Shown here piece after piece: positions 33,294-46,735 of a DNA stretch of 64,000 bases; position 1 is the first letter of the stretch; every line of letters starts with the position of its first letter. The translations under genes were made by a program, and so were the position numbers. Under the pieces are notes generated by a model. It was not told the DNA's origin. It saw only the letters and a list, made by a program, of their open reading frames with translations, and made no database searches. This DNA is from Embiotoca jacksoni (lineage: Eukaryota > Chordata > Actinopteri > Embiotocidae). The stretch lies in NCBI GenBank assembly GCA_022577435.1, contig JAKOON010000006.1, positions 10,972,001-11,036,000 of the forward strand, read 5' to 3'.

Positions 33294-36200
33294 TTTTGTC
33301 CCTACAGTGCAGAGATTGACCAGAAATTGCAGGAGATCATGAAACAGACGGGTTATCTAAAAATCGACGGTCAGGTGAGACGTACACACAGAGACACTTG
33401 TTGCATTTTAGTCCCCTCAGTGTTGTAATCACAGAACAAGTCTGGACATCGTCTGGATCATTCTTCATGACAATCAAAGACAAAAACCAACAATGACTTA
33501 AGCCTTCAAACAAACGCTGCCTTTGTAGCCAAACCTCATCATAGCTTGTTCCTGTGTGCCATAGAGAAGTATTATGAAAAAACTTTATAAAAAACCATCA
33601 GCGCCACAGTGTTGCACTGGCTGACATTTCCCTTCTTTACCATCTACATTGGCATATTTTGCATCAACCCCACATACATCCTCCTGCTGCCTTTAAATCA
33701 CAAAAGAGGAACAAATGTGTATTTACTCCTGGTTGAGTAATATCCTCTGAAACTTACAGTGTCTGATTTCTTTAGGAAATTAGTAATGCTATTAGAAACA
33801 TAAAGCAGGAAGAAATGAAGGTTTTGACAGATTGGCTAATACAATGTTGGTTTTGGCTACGTATGTGTCCTGGGCTTCCTTTAATACAAGACAGTTTTCT
33901 CCTTCTGGCAGCAATAAAAGCAAACTTAACAGTGCGCCTGAAATATTCCAAAATACAGCCCCACTCTTGTTCTCCTCAGTTTGCAGAAATAATTTGCAGC
34001 TGCAATGGAAAAGCACATCTCCTGGTCTAATAGGCACAGAGACCATTGTTAAAGCAGGTCAAGGTTAAAACCCTATGAAAGCAAACATCCACACTGCTGG
34101 CGTGCCCTTGAGCCCAGCACAGACTCTATCAGGGCAACAACGGCCCTCTCTGGCATCTTTTTCTCTTTGCCCATAAACAGAACATCATGAAAAGCATCAA
34201 CAACCTTGATGCTTGTTGTTTTGTCTAATGATGGCTGACCTTATTTTAGTTTGTGTGTTTTCTTCCTCTCCCAGCCTTCAGGTCCAGTTTCGTAATGAGA
34301 GCCATTCAGGGTTTGCAGATGCTCGAGAAAATAATGTGACTCATTACTGCTCTCCAGATTGTTTTTACTTCCTCTCATTAGCCCTTGGGAGGCTTGCTCC
34401 ATCCTGCACTCAATAAGAAGTCACTCACTGCGCCTCAGTCACCAATGATTTCGTTTTAACGAAGAAGTGGATTGATGCATCTTTCCACTGTATGCTGGTG
34501 TTCTGCAGCAATGGCCGATGGGGGAGCAGCTTAATTACAGATCAAAACATTTGCTACTAAATGGCCCAGTGGGGTTTAATATTGCTGCATGATGCAGAAA
34601 GTCAGAGCTGGCCTCGTTATTTTCAGCCTGAGGAGTTTGCATAAAAACAACATTTATTTAACATTTTAGTCAGTGACAATATCCTGAGCGAGAGCTGAAG
34701 TTTTGGATTGTGATTGTGTGCGTCCACAGCGGTATCCAGCAGAGGTAACAGACCTGATCAGTGAGGGGGAGATCGGCAGTGGAACTTGTGGACAGGTCTT
34801 CAAAGTGCGATTCAAGAAGACGGGCCACGTCATCGCTGTCAAAGTAAGACCCTCCTGCATTCACCTGTCCACTGTTCACACAACCAGCTTTATTATGTTG
34901 CATATTACGGCTAATGTACGCGGGATCCAACTGTCACGGATCCGCTGCCCTCAGAGTGTGTTCACCAGGTCTAAGTTCTGAGTGCATGTCTGTGTTTTCC
35001 AGAGCCACTGAAGCTTATAATTTACTGGAATATGTTTATGGAAGGTGTGCCTTTATTTAGTGGCAATTGATTGAAAATTAATTTTATGATCATTTCAATT
35101 GTTTCTGACTTTGTGTTCACACATACACAGCAAAAGCAATTTTTTGTGTTTGTAGTTAGAGAGAGACAAGTAAAAAAAAAAATCAAGAGAACAAGACGAC
35201 CTTAACCTCCTTTCAATGTCTTACAATTGAAAGAAATCTGATAGGGGCTCTTAACTAGTTTGTTGACCAGATGTTTTTAAGTATTTCCAGCTGCAGATAG
35301 AATCATTACTAAACAACATGGTCGGATGAAATAAAACAAAATACAGCTTAATAATAATAATGTGAGATTGATAAAAGTGACATTTAAAATGACTGAGGAA
35401 GGAAGAGACCAAAGATTGACAGATTCAAGTACAGCCACAGGGCATCTGTCCCCTCAACTAAATGAGCTGCAAAAGTGTATTTATGCTTGTGAACCATGAG
35501 AAGTGTTGGCACTTCAAATGATTTTACTAATGTATCTGCTAAAGAGCAGATACTCCACTTCTGAAACGTTTCCAGTAAAGACAAAATCAACACAGAGTGG
35601 TGACATTGCCAGACAGCAGCCAGATGCTGTGTGCACTCGACTGCATGCACACACACAAGTTATTAGTTCTGTCTGTCCTTGGGGAGCTGGTGTGCTAAAA
35701 CATGAATCGCAAAATGTGAATTTTTGTCGTGGGTTTGTCTGTTTTATTCCCCAAGCCAGGTTTATTGTTAATAGGACCCCTAAAACTCTGAGCTGGTGTG
35801 GTCACTAGTTTTCGCAGGAGCCATCATGATTCCTCATGATTTACATTTCTATACATCTTAATGTCAAGTTAATTGAAGTATTACGAGCATTTTGTTGGCT
35901 GCAATGTCTCATTGGCTTCTTTTTCCTGTGTTGGTACCCGAAGACGAGAACATTGTAATTAAGTCTCTCTGACAGTGACGTAAACACTCACCCTCTCTAA
36001 CCTCAGTCAGCAGGAGGAGCTTCAGGCTCTCCCGGCAAAGTCTTACTGTCTTATTTTCTTCAGTGCTTTAATTGTGACCAGTTTACCAACACAGTGACAT
36101 TAATAACCTCACATAATACACCCTCTGTTTAAGAGATGACTTAATTGTAGCCGTCCAGTCTGTTTAACAATTAGGCAGTCAATCAGTTTACCACAGGAGT

Positions 36201-36546
36201 CTTGTTGTTCTTTGATTTTCTTAATGGCTTGTTTCTTAATGCATGCGCCCAGCATTAAGTGCCTTTAATTTTTGTTTGTGTGTGTCACCAGCAAATGCGT
36301 CGCACAGGAAACAAGGATGAGAACAAGAGGATCCTGATGGACTTGGACGTGGTGCTGAAGAGCCATGACTGCCCTTACATCATCCAGTGCTATGGTGCCA
36401 TAGTGACCAACGTGGGTTTCCCCAAAATACTTCACTGTTTGTATTCTTAATAACAAAATTATAGGATTGTGAATTCAGTCATGTGTTTGTACTCTTTTAT
36501 TTGAGTAAACTCCCTTAATTTCAGTATTCAACTAGTAAAATCTATT

Positions 36547-36582
<36 letters not shown>

Positions 36583-37017
36583 GATACACGTACAGACGGA
36601 CGTATTCATCGCCATGGAGCTGATGGGAACATGTGCTGAGAAGCTGAAGAAGAGAATCCAGGGCCCCATCCCAGAGCGAATCCTCGGAAAGATGACAGTG
36701 GCAGTAAGTCGTGGATACACGCACAAATGGCAAAGTGTAACATTGCTCACTTCACTGTTTTGTTCTTACAGTCTTACCGCGTGTGGGTTTCTGCTCCAGA
36801 TAGTGAAAGCGTTGCTCTACCTGAAAGAGAAACACGGTGTCATCCACCGGGATGTGAAACCCTCCAACATCCTCCTGGACGATAAAGGTCAAATCAAACT
36901 CTGTGACTTCGGCATCAGCGGACGCCTCGTCGACTCCAAGGCAAAGACTCGCAGTGCCGGCTGTGCTGCTTATATGGCGGTAAGTGAAAACCCATGCGCA
37001 CGCGCACACGCACACGC

Positions 37018-37058
<41 letters not shown>

Positions 37059-39068
37059 GTACACTGTGTACATAGCTCCAGGGCTATCAGTGATTTGAAG
37101 CATCAGTCAAGAAGACCTTAAATTTAATCTAATTTTGTTAGTTGAATCGCTGTATCTTTTTTTTTATTTGTCTTGATCAATGTGCAAAGAGCAAGAGAGG
37201 ATAACAGAATGACAACGTTTATTGAAGTCTTGTCTCACAATTACTTAACTACAAACTGATTGTGATGGACGTAGAGAGCGGGGATGGAGAAGGAGGGCAG
37301 AGTGACGCATCTGTTTCTGCTCTGACACTCAGTCAGGACACGTTGTTTAAACACTACAAATGGTGAAAAAGAGCCGTTGAAACATGCAACTTGTGACGTA
37401 CGAGTTTTATTATGTGGCTTCTGGACGCAGGAGTGGATCATATGTTTCTCATAATTATAATCAGAGAGAAAAAACAGGAGTAACAATGTTAAGTAATTAT
37501 GAAGAAGAAAAGCAGGAACCACAAGCACATCTCAAATTACAATACAGTAATGAAGATTAAAACACAGAACCGCTTCCAGATTCATAGTCCGCATTATCAT
37601 AAATATTTGTTTACACATGATACACACACTGTTGTCCTAAACTGAGTGTTGCCTGCTTTTGAATTCTTGCAGCCTGAAAGAATAGACCCTCCAGATCCTA
37701 CCAAACCTGACTATGACATCCGAGCAGATGTGTGGAGCCTTGGCATCTCTCTGGTAAACCTGTTATCATTTTATTAATATGTACAGTGTCAGTCTGATGT
37801 GCCACTTGATTTGTGCATTTCCTTTTTGCTGTGCCTGTGTTTATTATGTCTATTTTGTATCAATTATATTTGATCAAAATGGAAGAAACATTCAACAAAT
37901 ATCAAATCAAATAGTGCTTGAGTTGATGGCAAACATACTTGGGATGCAATGACAGAATTTCATAGCATAAAAATAATTTTGACATAAGTTCCATCATGTA
38001 TCAGATGGGTATTTATACTGTGAGGAATGATTTTTAAAGCTAAAAAGTCGCAGAATAATTTTCTGTTAACTAAATGATGAATCATTGTTGCAGTTAAAAA
38101 AAAGGAAAGAACATGCAACACAATATGAATAGAAATGATCAAATTTGAAATGATCATTTTTAGAAAGGGATACATGGGCCTTTTCACAATTCATTATAAG
38201 CATATAAGAAGGATTGTTGCTGCATAGCAGTTGAAGAGTTTGAGCGTAGAAGTTCATTCTTGATCTTAACTACAGAACCTCTGGAATTAAACTGCAAACT
38301 GAAAGTATCTGTTTGACTGCCATCAATATTTGGCAAATTAGTATGATGAAGGGTGAAATAAGTGACGCTTAGTTATTTATCCTGCGTCCTTACGAACAAG
38401 TTAAGCATTTGCTGCGGTTGAAGATGTTAATGGGTCGATGTGTCCTCTAGGTGGAGCTGGCTACAGGACAGTTTCCCTACAAGAATTGCAAGACAGACTT
38501 TGAAGTTCTGACCAAAGTGCTGCAAGAAGATCCTCCTCTCCTGCCTCTCGGCATGGGTTTCTCCCTCGACTTCCAGTCCTTCGTCAAAGACTGGTGAGTT
38601 CAAATCCGACGCTCACTGAAACTGACTGGTTTGTCAGTTCAACATGTGCAAATTTTTATAACTGCACTCAGAATAAGATCCAGATGTGGTGAAGAAACTT
38701 GTTGTTACTTTGGTCCTCTCACACTGTCTGATTAACTGAGATCTGTTACCAATTCATATGTCTTTCTACAGCCTCACAAAGGATCACAGAAAAAGGCCAA
38801 AATACCATACGCTGCTGGTATGTCACATTTTGTATTCTGCAAGAAAGACATTGTTTAGATTCACCGGAATAAGAACAAAGTTAGCTCATTTCACCTCTGT
38901 TTTTTGTTGCCCGTCTCATCACAGGAGCATAATTTCATCCTGCGTTATGTGGTGCTGGAGGTGGATGTGGCTGGTTGGTTTCAGACGGTGATGGATCGCA
39001 CCGAGTCGCCCCGCAGCAGCCAGTGTTACAGCCATCAGCACCAGCTCCACTCGCTCTTCAGTAGGTAG
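27565..39068 (+). CDS. map2k7: Dual-specificity MAP kinase kinase 7 (MKK7/JNKK2), complete
   Basis: MAP2K that phosphorylates JNKs on Thr (and Tyr) of the TPY loop, downstream of MEKK/MLK kinases. Exons: 27565-27688, [29612-29659 optional], 32505-32649, 33308-33374, 34730-34843, 36292-36411, 36596-36703, 36800-36979, 37673-37753, 38451-38593, 38772-38817, 38925-39068. Without the optional exon: 1272 nt, 423 aa (human 419); with it 439. The N-terminal coiled coil (MSSLEQRLSRIEEKLKQE) is followed by basic-hydrophobic JNK-docking motifs (RRRIDLNIDM, RPRHMLTLP). The kinase shows GSGTCGQV, Lys150 in VIAVK, HRDVKPSN with Asp244, DFG Asp262, and activation-loop SKAKT with Ser272 and Thr276 matching the human S271/T275 sites. 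The C-terminal DVD docking segment is LEVDVAGWF. The ATG is chosen by identity to human MKK7 after its extra two alanines. The tail (YSHQHQLHSLFSR) differs from the human one. Exon phases all agree. Confidence 0.96.
27689..32504 (+). other. map2k7 intron 1 (4.8 kb) with G-rich start
   Basis: Contains the optional exon 29612-29659. At 27757-27802, within ~70 bases of the donor, lies a GGGGGG/GGAGG-rich run with many G-tracts, able in principle to form a G-quadruplex. An A-run lies at 28257-28279. The rest (30000-32500) shows no further exon I can support. Confidence 0.7.
29612..29659 (+). CDS. map2k7: map2k7 optional 16-residue exon (docking-region cassette)
   Basis: 48 nt flanked by TTTAG and GTATCA, encoding IIVIQLSPAPAPSQRA across phase-1 junctions. 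Skipping or including it keeps frame: exon 1 ends with A, and exon 2 begins CG. It matches the alternatively used human MAP2K7 segment (IVVITLSPAPAPSQRA), inserted between the first and later JNK-docking motifs. Conservation from fish to human indicates real, regulated use. Confidence 0.85.
33262..33290. repeat. (GT)n 17 bases upstream of a map2k7 acceptor
   Basis: About 14 GT units immediately before the T-tract and acceptor of the exon starting at 33308. Confidence 0.9.
36551..36580. repeat. (GT)n 15 bases upstream of a map2k7 acceptor
   Basis: About 15 GT units before the acceptor at 36595. The repeat takes the place of a normal polypyrimidine tract. Confidence 0.9.
36997..37056. repeat. 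(CG/CA)n microsatellite downstream of a map2k7 donor
   Basis: GCGCACGCGCACACG grading into pure (CA)n, starting about 17 bases after the GTAAGT donor at 36980. Z-DNA-prone. Confidence 0.9.
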
Positions 39069-42000
39069 CCTAGCCTTGACCAGCTCGGCGTTAGCTTAGC
39101 CAGACGCTAGACTAGCCTAGTTTAAGCTTTGCCAAGCCCAGACTAAGTCTGTTCTGGTCTAGCCGTGAGCAGCTACGCCTAGCGAGAAACCCATCCTGCC
39201 TGTCCATCTGTCCATCGGAGAACCTGAGGAGCCCACAGAGGAGGGAGAGAAGGAGACTCAATGGAGGACTCTGGATGGACAGATGGAGCGATGGACGGAA
39301 AGATGGATGGATAGATGACATAGGTGGCTCTGTTTAATAGTCTGTTGAATTTGGACAGGCAGACACGGGGAGGAGGGAACAGGAAAACGTGCATACTGTA
39401 GTTGGCTTCATTCATTATCTCACTGTCTCGTCACACTATCATATCAGGTCGCATCAGTGTGTGTAACAGCCACACGCTTACATACAAACTGTGTGTATCT
39501 TTTATCTTTGTCTACATTTCCTTCACTTTTTCAGAAGTTTTTCACCTGTATGTTTGTTCCCAGCATTGATCCGAGCCGTCGGATCAGTCAACAGAGTAGT
39601 CACTACACACTGGAACGAAGCATCTGCTACTTCAGCAAACACAAATCGCTCTTGTACATAAATTACATGGAGGTCTGGTGCAATTATGATTCTTCAGGTG
39701 TTTCTACTCACACATTCTCAGGCTGTATCTATATGTGGTTGTGTGTGAATGAGCATTTTCATGTGTGCGTGTGTGTGGATAACTATCCAGACACACTCAC
39801 TGGCTGTTTCTATGAGTGAAGTTATATTTCCGAGTCATTTATTCACACTAGAGCTCTAACACACAAAGGAAAACAAATTAATCTGTTCCCAGCGCATTTT
39901 TAATATGCAAGGACTTTATTGCTCATTAGTTTTGCTGTGAAATATGTTAGAATACCCATCTTTTTTTTTTTAGCAGCTGTATAATTGGAAAAAACAATGG
40001 AAAAAGTATTACAAAAAAATTAGCGTTGTATTGTAGCTTTATAGAAAATGAGGCATTTAAGGTTTTGATTTTTGTATATTCAGGATGAGTTGAACTAAAA
40101 GTGTTTTAAGAGACGGAGGCATACTAAGGAGTGAAAAGATGAGCTAGAAAGGAAGCAACGGCAGGCTTCATAAACTCTACAAGTGTGAAGGAAAGACGGA
40201 GAAAGAAGAAGAGGGAGCTGCGTGTGCTGATTGATAAACATTTGGAAGATAAATGTTACTCGTGCGAGAAACGAGGGACACGTTGGAGGTCAAAATGGGA
40301 GCAGAGTGCTGCTTAATTAAGATGGAAACAACAGTCTTTATCTTGTACAAATAATATCACTGAGGAAGAAGTTATTAACTGTGGAGCATTTCTTTTACTT
40401 CACTCTCATCGTCTACCTCTTCCTCTTCGTCTGCCTCAGCTGTTTAGTGTGATGCGGTGCTCCACGGTGTTGCCAGACCAAAGGCTGCGTGTAGGTGGTT
40501 GTTTGGTGGAGCCCAAGAGATTTAAAGTTTCAGTTATTAAGAATCCACGCAGACGAGTCTTGATAAAGCAGTTTTGGCGTTTTAAGAACTGGAGGAGGAG
40601 TGTCAAATTATGTAGGGGCCCGACAGTCCAGCCACCACCCACACGTTGAGAAAAAATAATTCTTTTTTTCAGTTAATTTTTTTGTCCAATACTGGTTTTT
40701 TTTTTTAGGATTTCAGATGAATGTGAAAGCAATTACCATTTTCCAATATTATCAATTATAATATTTTATTGAGTCTATAAATAGCCAGAAAATGGTAAGC
40801 AATTTCAAGTTGTTGTTTTTTTTAAAAACAGTCCTAAAATTTACCTGATGGTCAGTTTATGATAATTTCAGATAAAAAAAAGAAAAGAAAAGAAATGCAG
40901 CCACTCTTCACTTTTTAAATGATTTTTGCGTGAAAAATGATTAGAAACAAAGACCAATCATGAGCTGTGGTGCAGAATACTTTTCTGCCGATTAACCAAT
41001 CAATTATTCAAGAAAATGAATAGTCTGAATATTTTGTAATATGCAGACTCCAGTGTAAAACACTGGAGGTGGATTTTTTTTTTTCCCCCACCATGTGATT
41101 ATTGTTCCAAGTAAAAATAGCCTCGTCAGTGGCCCCCAGATAATTTGACTTTGAGACCCCTGACCTTGAGGATTGTTGAGATGAAACTGAGTGTGTCAGG
41201 CTCGATGAACCAGGCAGAGCTGCACTGGTCAGTGTGTGTGAAACAACAATGTGTAGACGTATAGATGAACTTCACGAGCGCGGGTCCACACAGAGACTGA
41301 CTGACTGGAGTCCTACTGCTTCCCCTCTTGCAGGGGCCACAGCCAAAGCATGCTAGATGTGCAGACTCTCAACTTCCCACGCTACGTCACACTTCAAACC
41401 AAATCACTGCTAGACACAGAACTGAGGAGCAATGATAGAGAGAGAGGAAACTGTCAAGTGTCAAGAGAAAGATGCAGGAAGGTTGTCGGGATGGCAAGAA
41501 AAGATAAGCGGAAATGAATCGACAGGAAAAAAAAAAAAAGAGAGGAGAGTATCAAGTGAGATGAGAAAGGAGACGGGGAGGATAAAGAAAGTGGGATGTC
41601 AAGTTTAAGAAAAGTCCGAGACAAACTGGAGTTGGATGACAGGAAGTTAAGTGAGGAAACAGGGAAGGAAAACAAGAGCCCAGGTTTCACAGGACAGCCG
41701 AGCTCTGAGGCCAGCTGGTTCTTGTAAAAAGCTTTCGTGGTGTTACACCGACCTACCAATTATGATTTTAGCAAGCGAGTTAGTGTGTTGTGTTTATGAT
41801 GTTTTTACTGTTCTGTTCAAACTATGTTATTTATTTTACATGGCTACTGCTGCTACTTTTTATTGCTTTAGACGCTGCTGTCACTTCTTTTCCCCAAAGG
41901 ACAAATACTTTATTCTTGTTCTTTTAAGCCAAATAAGTGAAATAATGCAATGTCTACACGTGTTACCAAATACAGAGGAGCAAGTCTTAAGAGAGCAAAA

Positions 42001-44959
42001 GCAAGTGAGCGTTGGTTGGAATGGATTAGAGAAGGAAGTGCAAGAAGGTCGCCTTCACAAAAGTACTAACTCACAAACTATAAACACACACTTCACCTCA
42101 AATGTAGCTCTATGTGTAAAGGAAGTAGTTAATCATTTATATCCCAGCATCATACTACAACTGTGTACAGTGTACATATGATTAGAGGGGAAGTCTGTCT
42201 GTCCAGATGCTTTCTGTCACATCCATCCAATACTCTGTCCGTCCGTCCCTCCATCTGTCCACAGGTCGCCTGCAAGCTTGACAACCGAGACCGTTCACAC
42301 CAAAGGTGACCACGACTCAACAAAAATACGAAAGAGCGTTGTTGTTGTTATTGTTATGACTATTGTTATTGACATTATAATTGATTACTCTCAGAGGTGT
42401 GTGTGTTTCGGGGGTGCTGTATTATAGCAGCGCCGTGTGTGTGTCATATACCGTACAGAGGGAGACTGGTGCACTAACACGCGACAGCGGCAATACAAAT
42501 AGCTGGCTCGTCCTTCTGCTCAGTAAATCGAACTCACTGTTGTTTGACGGGCCTGTGAGGAAGTCAGTCCAGCTTCCTGTCTTTGGGTTACCGGGATTCA
42601 CTGAACATGAGCTGTCCTGGATAACTGCTACCACACAGCTGGTTATCAACTGGCTCTGTCAACTCTGGGTTTACTGATCCGGCTCTGAATGTGATCATGT
42701 AAAGCGGCAAATCCTAATCAGACTGAACCACCTCGAAGGACATGCCACGTTGTGATGACACAACCTCTTATTGAAGAAGAGAAGAGTGTTACTTCAATAG
42801 TGTAAGTGAGTATAAGGCTAAAAGTAGGTGTTCTTGTAACTACACAGGTCTTTTTAAGGGGTATTCCAGCAATTTAGAATTACATACCCCCAATAGAGCA
42901 GTAGAGGAACAGATAGCCTCACTTCAACTCAATAGAATAATCTTCAGGGTTATTTTTTAAAACTTCAGAAAGCTCTCCTCCTGACAAGTAAACTAAATAC
43001 GCAACGTCGATGGCATCCCCCTGATGTCATCATGCATTCAGCATTCTCACTTTCATGTGCAAAAGCATTGAATAGTTTTCACTCTGAAAAAAGTTAGGTG
43101 TGCCCTTTAAATACATTTGGCACTGTGCATTAGGAGTATGAAAGTCATCTAAACTGTCAGATGTTATGAATATCCAGTTAGAAATGGTCATTCATTGTGC
43201 CCCTTGGATTGGTAATCTATAATATCTTGTATAAACTAAGAGTGAGCAAATTATTGTGTAAATAACCATGTTGGTAAATCATCTTGAGTGATGACCCCTC
43301 TGATCGGATCTAATGAAATGAATGTGCTCTGGAGGGAGTTAGCCACGCAGCACAGGTTAAAATGGTGATCAATCCCCGTTAAAAAGTCAACCAGAGTTAA
43401 TCCCAAAGACAAGCTCGTGTGATTTCCTGAAACTGGCCCCTGGGCCGATGTGACGTCAAATTGGCACGTCTCCGTTAGCTCGGCCTTCGACGGTTTAACG
43501 TCCAGACCAGATGTGACCTTAAATTGATTTCAAGCCACGGTTTAATTTCAGCACTGAACAGGGTTTTCCTGCTCTGATAATCTTTGCACATGAAAGGGTT
43601 CGCGGTTCCTCATCACAGGTCCGCTCTGCCCCGCCGTTAAAACTGTTGTACATAGACCTGAATCTGGTGCTCAGCAGCCGCCCGCTGCACCGCTCTGCCA
43701 GCACGCAGCCGAGGTGTCCTCACCGGTGCCGTTTCAAATCCACAGACGAGACGGTTTACCCCCTCCATATCAAACCCGTGTCCAAATACTCGTGTCCAAA
43801 GTTGGACCCAGTCTCCCGCTGTCGAGGTCCTTCTGTTATTAAACTGGTGTGTATTTTACAAACACGCGCACACACTTGCTCGCCCGTGCTGTTTGACGGT
43901 GCCACGCTACACCTCTCTGTACGTCAGTCAGGTGGACGCCTGGTTATGTGTGTGTGTGTCGACAAACGAAACGTAATTACTAATTCACACACACACACAC
44001 ACACACATCAAATGTATAAAGTTATCCCATTCTTCACAGCCATGCTGGCTACAGCCGAGAGTGGCTTCGTGTGTATATTAGCTCGTCAGGTGGCCAGCGG
44101 TGTCAGAACAGCTGGATCACAGCGTGAAACCTGCGCGGTGCCTCAACACCGAGCAAAAAGTGTGTGCGTGTGTCTGTCTGTGTCTCGTAACCCCATCTGT
44201 AAGTAAACCAAATATCATTTTCACTATGCAGTCATTCAAACCATGTCAGCTTGCTTGGATGGGGAAACAAACAAAAAAAAGCCTCCTGTACATACACAGA
44301 TTTACAGATGAGCTGGAGTTAGCGACGGTGTGTTTTCCTTTCCCAACATCCGCCTCCCTCCTGTGGTCAACATCGCCGCCTTCAGCTGGCTCAGAGAAAA
44401 AACAGAGCAAGAGATATGTTTTGAATGAGCTGACAAATATTTAAGGATTGTATTGGGGTCGGGGAGGGACGGGGGTTAGACTGGGGTTTGTAGTTCGGGG
44501 GAGATACAGATCAATGCTGTAAAGTATATCAATTGCATGTTATTGTCACCGCTGTAACTGCCATTGTTTTGTTTTATGTTTTGTTTTGTTTTTTCTTTTT
44601 CTTTTTTCCAAGACAATGGTCGGTTGGGACGGGGATGCACAAAACTTTATCCTTATTTATGATTTTTACACATATAGTCTGTATTTTTGTTTTTGAAAAA
44701 AAATGTTGAATTCTTGTGTACTTAGGAAAAGACACTTTTTTGCCTTTTTTTTTTTTTTTTTTTTTTTTTTCAAACGTTCTCTGTCGACTTTGCAATATAC
44801 TTTTTCACTTTGTACCCATCACTAGTTGTTGTCGAGGAGGAGGAGCTGTATCTTTATTAGCAGACAGTGTTTGTTAGGAAAAAGTGTCTGAACGTCCTGT
44901 TTCCCCTCGTTCACGTGCCGCGTGTCCTTCTTTTCAGTTAGCTGTGTGAGCGTGCAGAG

Positions 44960-44998
<39 letters not shown>

Positions 44999-45140
44999 GT
45001 GTGTGTGTGTGTGCGTGCGTGTGTGTGTGTGTTAATTCGTCTACCAAAAGTCTTTATCGACGGTGATTACTATTATTAGCTTTTATTTTTGTCCATTGTT
45101 TTGTTTTTTATTATAATGATTATTATGATTACTGTTGTTG

Positions 45141-45177
<37 letters not shown>

Positions 45178-46735
45178 CAAAGTTGACACCAAATTGAACA
45201 AAGAAATAAGTGGGTGATCCCAGACAGACGGCGCTGAGCGCAGGACGGCGTCGTCCGTCTCTCTGAAGGTTTCTTTTTCTGGCGAGGTGGGGCAATTGTT
45301 TTCCTCACCGTTACCTGTTGTGTCTGTCCACCTTATTCAAACCGCCACGTAAAGATAACCTCTGAACTGAAAGTCTCATAGTATTTTTTTTGAATTATTA
45401 TTATTATTATTATTATATATTGTTTTCCTTTGATCAGATATGATCGATTTATCTCTTGTTTCCCCAGTTTGGGTCATAAATTGTGTGTGCCGTTATTTTA
45501 TTCTTTTCATCCCCGCCCTTTGCTTTTGGATTTTTATTTTGTATTCCGTTTTATTTTATGATTATTATTTTTTCTGGTTTGTCGGATGCTGTAGTAATGA
45601 GCTGATGGTCAAACACCAGAGCTTTTTTTTCTTCTTTTCTTTAATGCTGAGACTGTCGTGACCGAGTTGCACTTGTGATGGGTTTTATTTTGGTTTTGTT
45701 TTGTGTTGCAGATTGTTGTGTAGAGAGGAGAATATCGGGTGTTTTCCTTATTTTCTTAAAGTCACAGCAGTTATTTTATCAATCATAAAAAAAAATCTGT
45801 GACACAGAGCGAGGAAAATGATTCAACAGTGTATTTTTCTCACTGGTATTTATTTATTGGTCATTTGTATGTTTCTTTTGGTTTGTTTGTTTTTTATTTG
45901 TTTTTATGTGTATTGCTTCTTTGTGGAGGGCAAACAGGACTCAAGGTGGAGGAGTAGTCTCATTTTCTCATTGTGTACAGAAAGTCATCACACTAATATG
46001 CAGTCTATTTCGTAGAATAACAGGTGAAAAAAATCTAAACCTGCAGCACACTAAAGTGCACCGTTTTTGGCAGTCAGATGTCCATTATTTTGTTCACTGT
46101 TTATTTACCCTCACAGAAGACAAACAAACTGCTGGTGGTTCAAAGCCACAGCACGGTGTATTGGACTCCAGTTTACTTTGCTAATAACCCAGTAAAAGCT
46201 TTTATTGTTTGAAACTTGGACGGTTTTTAATCAGTAAGTTCTGAACCCCACACCTACGGCGCAGTCTTTGTTTTTGTTTTCCGGTGTTTGAGATGATGAT
46301 AACTACTATGATGGTGGACTGATTGGCTTGTTATTAACCTGCGATCCCTGACGGCAAGGCAGGACACGTCTGCTTTGAAATACCATTGAGGTTTGTTGCT
46401 TGGTCTTTTGGAAATGCAGTTGTCAGTCTAGATTGCATGACTTTGCTAGTGTGCAGCGTGGGGGTGGGGGAAGGACTGACTTCAGTCACCGCTGTTGCAG
46501 TTCAAAGGCTTCTTGTATGTTCGACACACAATGGATATATTGTCTTGACAGTTGTATCAATCGACACAGCTTTACTGTCTGTTTCTTAAAAACGTTTTGT
46601 TTGTTTGTTTTTGGGCTGTATTTTATCGCCCCCTTCCCCCCCATTATCATTTCAAACAGAATAAATGCCATTATATTGTGAATACCTCAGGATTTTTTTG
46701 GAGAAAAAAACAATAAAACACTTAAAAATCAAATA
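39069..46735 (+). other. map2k7: Probable long map2k7 3' UTR
   Basis: After the TAG at 39066-39068 there is ~7.6 kb without a recognisable exon on either strand. It is rich in poly-T runs (for example 44744-44770), TTTGTTTG motifs, (GT)n at 44959-45031 and (ATT)n at 45132-45172, a composition common in long vertebrate 3' UTRs. I saw no AATAAA before 46660. Just after the stop (39068-39178) lies a CTAG/TAGCC-rich low-complexity stretch. Open frames such as 41651-42181 and 43646-44206 match nothing known. UTR continuity is inference; part of this may be intergenic. Confidence 0.4.
46660..46717 (+). terminator. Poly(A) signals, probable map2k7 3' end
   Basis: AATAAA at 46660-46665 and again at 46712-46717, followed by an A-rich stretch. 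Closest canonical hexamers downstream of map2k7. Confidence 0.4.

Noticed and set aside
41651..42181. 176-aa open frame downstream of map2k7
   Set aside because: Composition is that of A/T-rich non-coding DNA and it resembles no known protein.
43646..44206. 186-aa open frame downstream of map2k7
   Set aside because: No recognisable motif, includes a CA repeat, and lies in the probable 3' UTR; no splice or start context supporting a gene.
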